Source: Muribaculaceae bacterium (lineage in GTDB: Bacteria > Bacteroidota > Bacteroidia > Bacteroidales > Muribaculaceae). Taken from it: DNA of 59,390 nt. The translations under genes were made by a program, and so were the position numbers. Below, piece after piece: positions 25,461-34,460 of this stretch. Numbering within the stretch: the stretch's first letter is position 1; each line of letters opens with the position of its first letter. The stretch lies in contig JAFRRT010000018.1 of NCBI GenBank assembly GCA_017427945.1, forward strand, positions 1 through 59,390. Reading direction: 5' to 3'. Under the pieces are notes generated by a model, which searched no databases, was not told where the DNA came from, and was given only the letters and a program-made list of their open reading frames with translations.

Positions 25461-25547
25461 AGTTTTTGAAATGTTTAGATTATTATTGAAGTGTTTTTTA
25501 AAGTGGGTGCAAGCCTTTAGACTATGTGGCACCCGAACGTTTTTCAG

Positions 25548-25578
25548 CAAAGTTACAGCGAGACATCGGCAATGCCAA
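25548..25578 (-). promoter_or_regulatory. Bacteroidota-type promoter for the first BspA-like gene
   Basis: Minus strand: TTG (25578-25576), a 20-nt spacer and TAACTTTG (25555-25548). The 5' UTR would be about 80 nt. The position fixes the start codon at 25460. Confidence 0.8.
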
Positions 25579-25738
25579 ACGTTTAGTTATCTTTTTTGCC
25601 GAAAAGGATAACAAAAACTGAAAAATGTCTAATATTTTTACACTTTTGCCTGATGTGGAGTCATTTCAAGCATGTCGTTTTGTGGATGTGTGATTGTCTA
25701 AATGTGGTATCGTGGCCGTGAAAAATCGCGCATCAGTG

Positions 25739-25769
25739 TTGCAGGGGTTATTTGTTTGCATTATCTTTG
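25739..25769 (+). promoter_or_regulatory. Bacteroidota-type promoter for tsaC
   Basis: TTG (25739-25741), a 20-nt spacer and TATCTTTG (25762-25769): exact consensus. Transcription would start near 25776, leaving a leader of only about 13 nt and excluding the longer frame from 25702. Confidence 0.8.
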
Positions 25770-25788
25770 CAAATTGCAAACAATTAAA

Positions 25789-26391
25789 ATGGGTATTAAA
25801 AAAGACAAGATAAAGGTCGACATGGCGGCGCAGGATGCCGATATCACTCAATGCCTCAAAGTGTTGAGTGACGGCGGGCTGATACTATATCCTACCGACA
25901 CGGTGTGGGGTATAGGTTGTGACGCTACCAATGCCGAAGCCGTCAAGCGTGTCTATGGCCTCAAACGTCGCGATGACCACAAGGCCCTAATCGTGCTTAT
26001 CGACAGCGCCGAGAATCTGGATCACTTTGTGGTCGACGTCCCCGACATCGCCCGTGAACTGGTCAATGTGGCTGTCAAGCCGTTGACCATCATCTATGAG
26101 GGGGCCTATAACCTGGCGCCCAATGTCTTGGGCGATGAAGACAGCGTGGGCATACGCATCCCTAACAATGAGTTCTGCCATCGCCTGTGTGAGCGTTTTG
26201 GCAAGCCCATCGTCTCCACCTCGGCTAACGTAAGCGGTGAGCCGACGCCTGTATGTTTTGCCGACATCTCCCCTGAGATTGTCAAGGGCGTGGATTATGC
26301 TGTTTCATACCGCCGTGACGATAAAACCCCTCATCAGCCGTCCAACATCATCTTGTTGAGCCGCGATGGCACGTTCAAGATTATCCGTTAA
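25789..26391 (+). CDS. tsaC: L-threonylcarbamoyladenylate synthase (TsaC/Sua5 family)
   Basis: The enzyme makes threonylcarbamoyl-AMP from threonine, bicarbonate and ATP for the t6A37 modification of ANN-decoding tRNAs. The 200-residue protein has the YrdC fold with GGLILYPTDTVWGIGCDA, VYGLKRRDDHKALIVLI and PIVSTSANVSGEPTP. It lacks the C-terminal Sua5 domain, so it is the short TsaC type. The start at 25789 is chosen because a perfect promoter lies at 25739-25769, inside the longer possible frame. It leads a plus-strand unit, with the next gene 17 bp downstream. Confidence 0.93.
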   Translation: MGIKKDKIKVDMAAQDADITQCLKVLSDGGLILYPTDTVWGIGCDATNAEAVKRVYGLKRRDDHKALIVLIDSAENLDHFVVDVPDIARELVNVAVKPLTIIYEGAYNLAPNVLGDEDSVGIRIPNNEFCHRLCERFGKPIVSTSANVSGEPTPVCFADISPEIVKGVDYAVSYRRDDKTPHQPSNIILLSRDGTFKIIR

Positions 26392-26408
26392 ACCACACGT
26401 CAACGACT

Positions 26409-27845
26409 ATGAAGATCAGGTTAGACATCAACAACAAGGCCCACCGCCAGCGCATCAAGTATGTGGTGGGTGACTTCGTGATGTCCAATTTGGCTTGGTT
26501 TGCCTATAATTGCGTGCGCTGGCAGATGGGCACGGTCGTTGGTCATGAACACTTCGGGAGCTATATCACCAGCAAAATGGTGGTGCTGGGACAGTTGTTC
26601 TTCCCGTTGTTGATGATGGTGACCTATGTCTTCAGCGGTTACTATAACAATGTGTGCCGCAAGTCACGTGTCCAGGAATTGCTCACTACGGCAGCCAGTT
26701 CGGGAATCAACACGCTTGTCATCTTTTTCCTGGCGTTGATAAACGATGTCATCGGTGTGCGAGGCAGCGACTATGAGATGATTTTCATCCTGTTCGCGCT
26801 CCTTTTCGGCTTTGTCTATCTTGTGAGGGCGATTATCACCAACACTGCTTCTCGGCAAATCAAGTCGCGCAAGTGGACCTTCCCCACGCTCATCATCGGC
26901 AGCGGTTCGTCGGCAGTGACCTTTGTCAACAAGCTGAACAGCCGCCGCGAGTCTTCTGGTCATGACGTCAAGGGCTTTGTCAACATCCCGGGCGAGAACC
27001 CCGTCAAGGGTAATCCCTTGCCCTGCTACGACTTGGACGAAATCAAGGAAGTGTGTGACAGTCAAGGCATCTGGGAACTCATTGTTGTCCCCTCCCGCGA
27101 CGACACCCACCAGACGATGAACGCCATCAACAGGCTTTTCAGCCTGGGCTTGCCCATCATGATTTCTCCCGAGTATTTCAACAAGATGCAGACGCCGGTC
27201 ACCATCTCGGACATCTATGGTGAGCCTCTTGTCAACATCTCGCGCAGCAGCATGAGCGACAGCGGCAAGAACATCAAGCGTGCACTCGATGTGATTATCT
27301 CGTGCATCGCCCTAGTGGCATTATTGCCTGTCTATGCTATCGTGTCAATCATCATCAAACGCACAAGCCCGGGGCCCATCTTCTACCTGCAGGAACGCAT
27401 CGGACTGCACAACAAACCCTTCAAAATCATCAAATTCCGCTCGATGGTGCAGAATGCCGAGGTCGCCGGTACGCCACAGCTGTCGTCCGACGATGATCCG
27501 AGAATCACACCCTTCGGCCGCTTTATGCGCAAGTATCGCATCGACGAGTTGCCGCAGTTCTGGAACGTCCTCAAGGGCGACATGTCTATCGTGGGACCGC
27601 GTCCTGAACGCAAGTACTACATCGACCAGATTATCCAGCGCATCCCTGCCTATGCGTTGCTGCATCAGGTGCGTCCGGGCATCACTTCCATGGGTATGGT
27701 CAAGTTCGGCTATGCCAAGAATGTCGATGAGATGGTGGAGCGTGTGCGTTATGACTTGATGTACTTGAACAACATGTCGTTGCTCAACGACATCAAAATA
27801 CTTATCTATACGATCAAAATCGTCTTCACAGGACGCGGAATGTGA
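26409..27845 (+). CDS. Polyprenyl glycosylphosphotransferase (initiating sugar transferase)
   Basis: Such enzymes start exopolysaccharide or O-antigen repeat units by transferring sugar-1-phosphate to undecaprenyl phosphate at the inner membrane. The 478-residue protein has an N-terminal region with four membrane segments (about 20-145), a cytosolic Rossmann-like CoA_binding_3 region (about 150-280), and a C-terminal Bac_transf domain (290-475). That domain has its entry helix (RALDVIISCIALVALLPVYA) and the motifs KFRSM, RKYRIDELPQFWNVLKGDMS and VGPRPE. No other polysaccharide genes are adjacent, so it is an isolated initiator. It lies 17 bp after tsaC and its TGA overlaps the next start by one base. 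Confidence 0.88.
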   Translation: MKIRLDINNKAHRQRIKYVVGDFVMSNLAWFAYNCVRWQMGTVVGHEHFGSYITSKMVVLGQLFFPLLMMVTYVFSGYYNNVCRKSRVQELLTTAASSGINTLVIFFLALINDVIGVRGSDYEMIFILFALLFGFVYLVRAIITNTASRQIKSRKWTFPTLIIGSGSSAVTFVNKLNSRRESSGHDVKGFVNIPGENPVKGNPLPCYDLDEIKEVCDSQGIWELIVVPSRDDTHQTMNAINRLFSLGLPIMISPEYFNKMQTPVTISDIYGEPLVNISRSSMSDSGKNIKRALDVIISCIALVALLPVYAIVSIIIKRTSPGPIFYLQERIGLHNKPFKIIKFRSMVQNAEVAGTPQLSSDDDPRITPFGRFMRKYRIDELPQFWNVLKGDMSIVGPRPERKYYIDQIIQRIPAYALLHQVRPGITSMGMVKFGYAKNVDEMVERVRYDLMYLNNMSLLNDIKILIYTIKIVFTGRGM

Positions 27846-29689
27846 TGGCACGGCCCACAAGAACACAACGACAGAAAGAAACCGCCCCCCAAGAGGCTCC
27901 CGATGCCAACAATCGGTGGCAGCGGCTGCTTGTGTGGCGTGAGAAGCATATTCCCGACAAGACCTTTGTGGGATTGCTGGCGCTGTTTGTCGGCATTGCG
28001 GCTGGCCTGGCTGCCGTATTGCTCAAGACACTCATCGCCCTTATTGCGGGTTTCCTGACCAGTCGTTTCAGCATCGAGCAGGGTAACTTGCTATACCTTG
28101 TTTTCCCCGCCATCGGTATTCTGTTGGCAAGCCTCTATGTTTATCACATCGCCCGTGAACCCATCTCTCATGGTGTGACGCGTGTGCTCTATGCGCTGGC
28201 ATTGAAGAAGAGCCGCCTCAAGATTCACAACATGTACTCATCGCTCATCGCTTCGTCACTCACCATCGGCTTTGGTGGTTCGGTGGGAGCCGAGGGTCCT
28301 ATCGTCTTCACGGGAGCCGCCATCGGCAGCAACCTGGGTCAGGCTTTCAGGCTCACGCCACAGCAGTTGGCTATGCTGGTTGCTTGTGGTGCGGCGGCGG
28401 GTATTGCAGGCATTTTCAAGGCGCCCATTGCCGGTGTGCTGTTCACCATCGAGGTGCTGATGATCGACCTTACGGCGGGTGCTGCTATCCCATTGATTGT
28501 GGCATCGGTGGCTGGTGCGACAGTGGCCTATGTCTTTACTGGCTATAATGTCGAGTTCTTCTTCTCGCAGAGCGAGCCTTTCTTCGCCTCACGCATCCCT
28601 TACGTGGTGCTTTTGGGTGTCTTTTGTGGCTTCGTATCACTCTACTTTATCACTCTGATTGATAGGGTAGAGAAGCGTTTCAAGCGACTGCGCAACAGGT
28701 GGGTGCGTTTCGCTGTGGGTGGCCTCACATTGAGTTTGCTTATCTTCCTCATGCCGCCGCTTTATGGTGAGGGTTATGAAGGAATCACCGCCCTCATCAA
28801 TGGTGACGTGACAGGTATTTTCAATAACAGCCTGTTCTATCCTTTCCGCTACAATACGATTGCTGTGCTGTTGTTCCTGTTCGCCTTGGGGGCCTTCAAG
28901 GTGTTCGCCACGGCGGCGACCAACGGTGGCGGAGGTGTCGGCGGTACGTTTGCCCCCTCGTTGTTTGTGGGTGCGATGGCTGGCGTGTTCTTTGCATTCT
29001 TGTTCAATCATTTGGGCTTTATTGACTCAAATGTGCCGTTGAGCATCAAAAACTTCGCCCTCATGGGTATGGCGGGTGTGATGGCTGGTGTGATGCATGC
29101 ACCAATGATGGCCATCTTCCTTGCTGCCGAGATGACTGGTGGTTACGACCTGTTTCTGCCGCTACTCATCGTGTCGGTGAGCAGTTATGCCATCAGCCGC
29201 ATTTTCACCCCTTATGGCATCTATGCCCGTCGTCTTGCCGAGCGCGGCCAGTTGCTTACCCACCAGAAGGACCGTTCAGTGCTCACACTGCTCAAGATGG
29301 ATAGCGTAATCGAAAAGGATTTCACTGTGGTTCATCCCTCCATGAGCCTCAAGGACATGGTGGACATCATCTCGCAAAGCCGTCGCAACCTCTTCCCTGT
29401 CACCGATGAAACGGGTACGCTGCTGGGAGTGGTGCTGCTTGACGATATACGCAATATCATGTTCCGTCCCGACCTGTACCGCCGCATCAATGTCGAGCGT
29501 TTCATGTCCAGGCCGCCTGCCAAAATCATTCTTGGCACCCCCATGGAACAGGTGATGAAGACCTTTGACGACACCGGTGCCTGGAATCTGCCCGTCATTG
29601 ACGAGGACGGCAAATATGTGGGCTTCGTATCCAAGAGCAAAATCTTCAACAGTTACCGCCAAGTATTGAAGCATTATACCTATGATTAA
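27845..29689 (+). CDS. ClC-family chloride channel/antiporter with C-terminal CBS pair
   Basis: This 614-residue inner-membrane protein moves chloride, probably as a Cl-/H+ exchanger. The selectivity motifs are visible: GGSVGAEGP with the gating Glu150 (Glu148 in E. coli ClcA), and GGTFAPSLFVGA for the GxFxP motif. About residues 465-610 form two CBS domains (VHPSMSLKDMVDIISQSRRN and LGTPMEQVMKTFDDTG) that usually sense adenine nucleotides. The frame opens at a GTG (27842), but the ATG at 27845, overlapping the upstream TGA as TGATG, is preferred. The gene ends inside a perfect 18-bp palindrome (29679-29696). Confidence 0.9.
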   Translation: MARPTRTQRQKETAPQEAPDANNRWQRLLVWREKHIPDKTFVGLLALFVGIAAGLAAVLLKTLIALIAGFLTSRFSIEQGNLLYLVFPAIGILLASLYVYHIAREPISHGVTRVLYALALKKSRLKIHNMYSSLIASSLTIGFGGSVGAEGPIVFTGAAIGSNLGQAFRLTPQQLAMLVACGAAAGIAGIFKAPIAGVLFTIEVLMIDLTAGAAIPLIVASVAGATVAYVFTGYNVEFFFSQSEPFFASRIPYVVLLGVFCGFVSLYFITLIDRVEKRFKRLRNRWVRFAVGGLTLSLLIFLMPPLYGEGYEGITALINGDVTGIFNNSLFYPFRYNTIAVLLFLFALGAFKVFATAATNGGGGVGGTFAPSLFVGAMAGVFFAFLFNHLGFIDSNVPLSIKNFALMGMAGVMAGVMHAPMMAIFLAAEMTGGYDLFLPLLIVSVSSYAISRIFTPYGIYARRLAERGQLLTHQKDRSVLTLLKMDSVIEKDFTVVHPSMSLKDMVDIISQSRRNLFPVTDETGTLLGVVLLDDIRNIMFRPDLYRRINVERFMSRPPAKIILGTPMEQVMKTFDDTGAWNLPVIDEDGKYVGFVSKSKIFNSYRQVLKHYTYD

Positions 29690-29696
29690 TCATAGG
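29679..29696. promoter_or_regulatory. Perfect 18-bp palindrome beside the PAP2 gene promoter
   Basis: CCTATGATT followed by AATCATAGG is a fully symmetric site with no loop. It is centred on the stop codon of the ClC gene and ends 2 bp before the -33 TTG of the next promoter. Lack of a loop argues against a terminator; a dimeric repressor or activator site is the likelier reading. Confidence 0.5.
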
Positions 29697-29698
29697 AT

Positions 29699-29729
29699 TT
29701 GCTCTTGTGCGGATTAATGAGTAATTTTG
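29699..29729 (+). promoter_or_regulatory. Bacteroidota-type promoter for the PAP2/barrel/phosphoesterase cluster
   Basis: TTG (29699-29701), a 20-nt spacer and TAATTTTG (29722-29729). The leader would be about 53 nt to the first ATG at 29789. Confidence 0.75.
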
Positions 29730-29788
29730 CAGGAAATTTCACAAAATGAGACGCCATTGGCTATCGCTGGGCGTCTTGAAGTAAGGAT

Positions 29789-31543
29789 ATGCGTATTACT
29801 ATGACACGTTTATTTTTGACATTGTTCCTGATGGCGGCTTTGCCGCTGGGAATGGCGGCACAAAGCGCTGAAGTGACGATTGAGGACAACGATATCCAGA
29901 CTGTCACCAGTGAGATGAACGATACCGTTGCCGTTGTCGACACGATATCGGAACAAACGAATGCTGCTCCATCGCTCACAGGAGATGCAGGCGATTTTTA
30001 CTTGTTAAAGGAAAGAGATAAGTACCGTGTGTACAACGGCCCTGATTTCCATTTCTTGAAGAACACTACTAATCCCGCTGTCAAGCCCTACAAGTTCATG
30101 AACGATCAGACGTTTGTGGGCATTCCGGTGTTCCTGGCCGGACTCATTGCCAAGAGCGAGAAAACGGCTTTCCGTCAGGACTATAGAAATACCAACGAAA
30201 AGATTCGCCTCGTCAAGTACAATTTCCACAGCGAGATAGACAATTACACACAATTCTCGGGCATTGCCCTGACCGTAGGCCTGAAGATGGCAGGTGTCGA
30301 GGGCCGCTCCAGTTGGCCCCGCCTGTTCGCCTCGTCGCTGGCATCCTATGCAGTGATGGCAGGTTTTGTTAATGGTATCAAATACACAGCCAGCGAGATG
30401 CGCCCTGACGGCTCAACACGCAACTCATGGCCATCGGGCCACACGGCAACTGCATTTGTCGGTGCGACGATTCTTCACAAGGAATATGGTCTGACGCGCT
30501 CGCCGTGGTACTCCGTCGCCGGCTATACGTTAGCCACTGGTACTGGCGTGATGCGCGTGCTTAACAACAGGCACTGGATCAGCGATGTGCTCTCGGGCGC
30601 CGGCATCGGCATCCTTTCGACCGAGCTGGCCTACGGCATCTGCGACCTGCTGTTCAAACAAAAAGGATTACTGATGAACGACCTGGCCTACTACACCGAC
30701 TTGAGTAAGAATCCTTCGTTTTTCTCCATCTCGATGGGTATTGGACTGGGCAACAAGCATCTGATATTGCCGGCATTTGACTTCGGCCTTGACGAGCAAT
30801 ATGTTGAACATGACGCCCATACCGGGCCACTTGAATTCAAATTCCGTTCCGCGACCGCTGTTGGTGCCGAGGGAGCCTGGTTCTTTAACCCCTACATCGG
30901 CATCGGTGCCCGTCTGCGTGTCAAAACCACGCCAATCAACGGCTGGTCGACTTTTGCCCAGATTGATGAGAAGAGTTTGAATGAAATTTTAGAAGATCCC
31001 GAATTCAAGAGCTCTATCAAATACTTTGGTCTTGAGATTGAGAGCGACCACATCACCGAGTTTGCTGCCGATGCCGGCATTTACTTGAGCTGGCCCCTTT
31101 CCTCACGTTTCGCCATAGGCTCCAAGGTGCTCGTAGGTCGCAGCATCATGGATGACATCTATGTGGGCGCCAAATTCTATGGAGACCAAATGGACTATGA
31201 CGCTGTGAATGACCGGTTTATTCCTACCGATGAAGTCGCATACTGTGATTGGGAGTTTATCAGCGTCAGTGCCTCCAACTCGATGAAGTTCGGCACAGGC
31301 CTGTCGCTTACCTATAGTTACAAGAACTCATTCTCATGGCGTCTTTTCTGTGACTACGATTATGCTAAAAAGACCTATAGGGCCCAATATGCCCCCTTCA
31401 TGTACATCGGGGACTTCTCTCCTGCTTACCGTGAAGAAATGAAGCGTGAATTTAACTGGGATCCTTGTCAAACGTTCACTTCAAGTGCCCAAAAGAAACT
31501 GAATCAGTGGGTTCTGGGCGGAGCCTTGTGCGTTTCTTTCTGA
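29789..31543 (+). CDS. PAP2-family phosphatase fused to a C-terminal beta-barrel-like domain
   Basis: The 584-residue protein has a signal peptide (a second ATG at 29801 gives the cleanest one). A PAP2 (type 2 phosphatidic acid phosphatase) domain at about 105-285 has all three motifs: Lys198-x6-Arg205-Pro, PSGH (215-218) and Arg256-x5-His262-x3-Asp266. PAP2 enzymes remove phosphate from lipids such as undecaprenyl pyrophosphate, phosphatidate or lipid A. From about residue 300 to the end the sequence alternates polar and aromatic residues in short beta-like strands and ends in a terminal Phe (ALCVSF), as outer-membrane barrels do. The substrate is unknown. It leads a three-gene unit. Confidence 0.8.
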   Translation: MRITMTRLFLTLFLMAALPLGMAAQSAEVTIEDNDIQTVTSEMNDTVAVVDTISEQTNAAPSLTGDAGDFYLLKERDKYRVYNGPDFHFLKNTTNPAVKPYKFMNDQTFVGIPVFLAGLIAKSEKTAFRQDYRNTNEKIRLVKYNFHSEIDNYTQFSGIALTVGLKMAGVEGRSSWPRLFASSLASYAVMAGFVNGIKYTASEMRPDGSTRNSWPSGHTATAFVGATILHKEYGLTRSPWYSVAGYTLATGTGVMRVLNNRHWISDVLSGAGIGILSTELAYGICDLLFKQKGLLMNDLAYYTDLSKNPSFFSISMGIGLGNKHLILPAFDFGLDEQYVEHDAHTGPLEFKFRSATAVGAEGAWFFNPYIGIGARLRVKTTPINGWSTFAQIDEKSLNEILEDPEFKSSIKYFGLEIESDHITEFAADAGIYLSWPLSSRFAIGSKVLVGRSIMDDIYVGAKFYGDQMDYDAVNDRFIPTDEVAYCDWEFISVSASNSMKFGTGLSLTYSYKNSFSWRLFCDYDYAKKTYRAQYAPFMYIGDFSPAYREEMKREFNWDPCQTFTSSAQKKLNQWVLGGALCVSF

Positions 31544-31578
31544 AAAAGATGATAGTCAAGTTGAAATGAAAACAAAAG

Positions 31579-32310
31579 ATGATTGATATGATAAAAACGC
31601 TTAAAAGACTAACTCTGATTTTAGTGTTTGCCTTGGCCGCCAACATCGCCACTGCCCAGTACTACAGTGGTGAGCACACCTTTGACGGCGAGCACCATAA
31701 CGAGGTTTCGGCCTCGTTGACCACAGGCAGGAACATCATTACCGGCCCATGTATCGGCAACACCATTCACTACAAGCATTATTTCAATGATCACTGGAGT
31801 GTAGACGGCGGTGCCAACCTACAGTATACCAAGGAGCTCTACGGTTTCAAGGCCAGGGGTGAATATCATCTGCAACTCATGGCCTTCCACCTATTTGCGT
31901 CAGGCGAATACATGTTCAACCATTACCACCGTTACAACACCAATGAGAACCTGGGCAACATGTCGCTCAGAATAGAGCGCGGCTATTGGGACCTGACGCT
32001 TGGCGGATCATTCATCAGCTACAATATGATGGGTGACCGCTATGTTGAGCCGTTGACACTCACATTTGGGGCACATGCGACATTGCGTCCACGTACCAAC
32101 GATTGGAACGTTGGCCTCTTGTTCCGCAATTATGACGACTTCTATTATGAAAACTGGAACATCAACTGGGGCTTGGACGGCTATTATCGCCTGAAGCCCA
32201 ACTGGAAGTTGTTCTGCGAGTTCAACGTGCGTCCCGCTGGCTCGATGAGCCAGCTGGCGAGCAAATATGAGACAACAGGCAAAGTAGGTGTAATCTATCG
32301 ATGGAAATAA
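31579..32310 (+). CDS. Predicted outer-membrane beta-barrel protein
   Basis: The 243-residue protein has a signal peptide ending ANIATAQ (M4 at 31588 is an alternative start). The mature part consists of alternating strands rich in Tyr, Trp, His and Asn, for example HYKHYFNDHWSVDGGANLQY and NWNINWGLDGYYRLKP, and closes with VGVIYRWK. This is the pattern of a small 8-10-stranded outer-membrane barrel. No specific family was recognised. It lies 35 bp after the PAP2 gene and 2 bp before the phosphoesterase gene, so it probably works with them at the cell envelope; that is inference from position. Confidence 0.65.
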   Translation: MIDMIKTLKRLTLILVFALAANIATAQYYSGEHTFDGEHHNEVSASLTTGRNIITGPCIGNTIHYKHYFNDHWSVDGGANLQYTKELYGFKARGEYHLQLMAFHLFASGEYMFNHYHRYNTNENLGNMSLRIERGYWDLTLGGSFISYNMMGDRYVEPLTLTFGAHATLRPRTNDWNVGLLFRNYDDFYYENWNINWGLDGYYRLKPNWKLFCEFNVRPAGSMSQLASKYETTGKVGVIYRWK

Positions 32311-32312
32311 TT

Positions 32313-33407
32313 ATGAAAAAGTCATATACATATATTCTTTTCACTGCCACTTTACTGGCAGCAACCACGGTTTTCGGTTCTTGTGAGAAAGTCAGCCCCA
32401 CGGGCGTACTCATCGGCAACACCAGTGTTGATGACCGCGTGAAGCAATCACTGCTTTTTTATTCCTACTATGGTGATGATATGGACTGGTATCTTGTTGA
32501 CAGCATCGAGGAATACTCTTTCCTGGTTGGCAGTGACAGCCATATCACCCTCGACCCCGGACGACTGAGTGAGATGATACGAACGGGCATCGAAAACGAT
32601 GACCTGTTCTATTGTCACCTGGGTGACCTTGCCGACACCAAGCCAGAGTACTATTATAACACCAAGTTGGCGTTATATGATGCCCTGAGGATGTGGAAAA
32701 ATAAATACATTCGCCCGCTTATTGATGAATACCACTCAGAAGCGGAAGGAGTGTATATTGATGACAGAGTAATTAAAGAATGGAAGAATAATTGCCGATT
32801 ATGGGAAGATTGGAATTTGCCATTTTACCCGGTCGTGGGTAATCATGATATCACACATAATGGCTGGGCTTTGTTCTGCGACCAATTCAAGACCTCGTTC
32901 TATGAGTTCACTGTCAGAGTCGGTGGCCAATATGACCGCTTCATTTTCCTCGATTCAGCCAACGGCACGCTGGGCGACTTCCAGATTGATAAAATCGAAG
33001 ACAATGCGTTACGCAATGATGGGAAACAGATCCGCAACACCTTTGTGTTTACCCACACCAATATTTTCCGTCCGTCTCTTAACGAGTTTGCCTCGACTTA
33101 TTGCCGAGAGGAAATGTACTATATCCTGAATAAACTGGCCGAGTGGAACACGACTATCATGTTCTATGGCCACGTCCATGCCTGGGATGACCGTTACTTC
33201 GGTGAATGTCCAAACGGCCAAAAGGTAAGGCATATCACGATGCCCTCGATGAACTTTGTGGACCATCCTGACGGCGGCGATGATCTGCTCATTAGGATTA
33301 CCGTCAAGAAGGACGGCTCCTATGTATGTGAACCCGTGGGACTGCACAGTAAGGAACGCTCCATAGAAGAGCTTGATGAACTAGGATATTATACTACTAC
33401 CAAGTAA
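32313..33407 (+). CDS. Calcineurin-like metallophosphoesterase lipoprotein
   Basis: The 364-residue protein starts with a lipoprotein signal peptide, with the lipidated Cys at 24 (FGSC). It contains the full set of dimetal phosphoesterase motifs: Asp75-x-His77 (SDSH), Gly104-Asp105 (HLGDLAD), Gly-Asn-His-Asp 176-179, His248 (FTHT) and GHVH 286-289. The enzyme should hydrolyse a phosphate ester outside the inner membrane; the substrate is not predictable. The longer frame from 32301 overlaps the previous stop and is rejected in favour of the ATG at 32313, which gives a proper signal peptide. It is third in the PAP2-barrel-phosphoesterase cluster. Confidence 0.85.
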   Translation: MKKSYTYILFTATLLAATTVFGSCEKVSPTGVLIGNTSVDDRVKQSLLFYSYYGDDMDWYLVDSIEEYSFLVGSDSHITLDPGRLSEMIRTGIENDDLFYCHLGDLADTKPEYYYNTKLALYDALRMWKNKYIRPLIDEYHSEAEGVYIDDRVIKEWKNNCRLWEDWNLPFYPVVGNHDITHNGWALFCDQFKTSFYEFTVRVGGQYDRFIFLDSANGTLGDFQIDKIEDNALRNDGKQIRNTFVFTHTNIFRPSLNEFASTYCREEMYYILNKLAEWNTTIMFYGHVHAWDDRYFGECPNGQKVRHITMPSMNFVDHPDGGDDLLIRITVKKDGSYVCEPVGLHSKERSIEELDELGYYTTTK

Positions 33408-33454
33408 TAATTCGTATCATTTGATTTTTAAGAGAGGCATTATAACGAGGAAAT

Positions 33455-34435
33455 ATGGATAAGGCAGATTTGAAGATAGTTTTTTTCGGGACACCTGACT
33501 TTGCCGTCGCGAGTCTGCAACGGCTGGTTGAGGGCGGTTACAACGTGGCGGCGGTGGTAACCATGCCCGACAAGCCTGCAGGGCGCGGCCGCCAGCTGCA
33601 AGAGAGCGACGTCAAGCGTTATGCGGTAGAGCATGGCCTGCCCGTGTTGCAGCCAGTGAGTCTCAAGGATGAAATGTTTATCGAGGAACTGCGTGCCATC
33701 GGTGCGCAGCTGTTCATCGTCATTGCCTTCAGGATGCTTCCCGCCGCAGTGTGGCAGATGCCGCCGTTGGGAACGTTCAACCTGCATGCATCACTGCTGC
33801 CCCGTTATCGTGGTGCTGCCCCCATCAACTGGGCAGTGATGAACGGCGATACCGAGACGGGCGTGACCACGTTCTTCCTCAAGCATGAGATTGACACGGG
33901 CGATGTCATCCAGCAACGCTCTTGCCCCATTGGCCGTCATGACAACGTGGAGGCCGTTCATGACCGGCTCATGGTCATGGGTGCCGACATGGTGCTCGAG
34001 ACAGTTGATGCTATCATTGCTGGGACTGTGAAGCCCATCCCGCAGGAACTGATGCTCACCGCGGGCCAGCAGCCTACACCAGCCCCCAAGATTTTCAAGG
34101 ACACGTGCCGCATCGATTGGAGCCTCCCCGCCGAAGTGCTCTATAACCACATTCGCGGTCTCTCGCCCTATCCCGCGGCTTGGACCTCGCTGGCCGATGA
34201 AGCAGGCCACGAACTGACGACTGTCAAAATCTACGAGACAGGAGAGCCTAGGCCCTTTAATTCGAGCGAAACTCCTGCTCCCGGCACCATCCTCGCCGAT
34301 CGCAAAACCATGTGTGTGGCTTGCTGTGACGGGTGGCTCGAGGTGCTGCAGTTGCAGCAGTCGGGAAAGAAACGCATGGAGACCGATGCCTTTTTGAGAG
34401 GCTTTACTATTGATGCCGGGGTGCATTGCCGCTGA
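33455..34435 (+). CDS. fmt: Methionyl-tRNA formyltransferase
   Basis: Fmt formylates initiator Met-tRNA using 10-formyl-tetrahydrofolate. The 326-residue protein has the N-terminal FFGTPDFAVASL, the catalytic trio Asn109, His111 and Asp147 (within NLHASLLPRYRGAAPI and HEIDTGDV), and the C-terminal OB-fold region with GLSPYPAAWT. In other Bacteroidales as I recall them, tsaC, a ClC channel gene and fmt lie close together, so this gene probably marks the far end of that conserved array, interrupted here by four accessory genes. A terminator hairpin follows. Confidence 0.96.
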   Translation: MDKADLKIVFFGTPDFAVASLQRLVEGGYNVAAVVTMPDKPAGRGRQLQESDVKRYAVEHGLPVLQPVSLKDEMFIEELRAIGAQLFIVIAFRMLPAAVWQMPPLGTFNLHASLLPRYRGAAPINWAVMNGDTETGVTTFFLKHEIDTGDVIQQRSCPIGRHDNVEAVHDRLMVMGADMVLETVDAIIAGTVKPIPQELMLTAGQQPTPAPKIFKDTCRIDWSLPAEVLYNHIRGLSPYPAAWTSLADEAGHELTTVKIYETGEPRPFNSSETPAPGTILADRKTMCVACCDGWLEVLQLQQSGKKRMETDAFLRGFTIDAGVHCR

Positions 34436-34460
34436 CCGCGTTCACGTCACAAAAAGGTAA

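Noticed and set aside
25461-25550. N-terminal extension of the first BspA-like frame
   Set aside because: It overlaps the promoter at 25548 and hides the signal peptide that begins at the ATG at 25460.
25702-25788. N-terminal extension of the tsaC frame
   Set aside because: It contains the promoter elements (25739-25769) and has no similarity to TsaC; the start at 25789 gives the normal N terminus.
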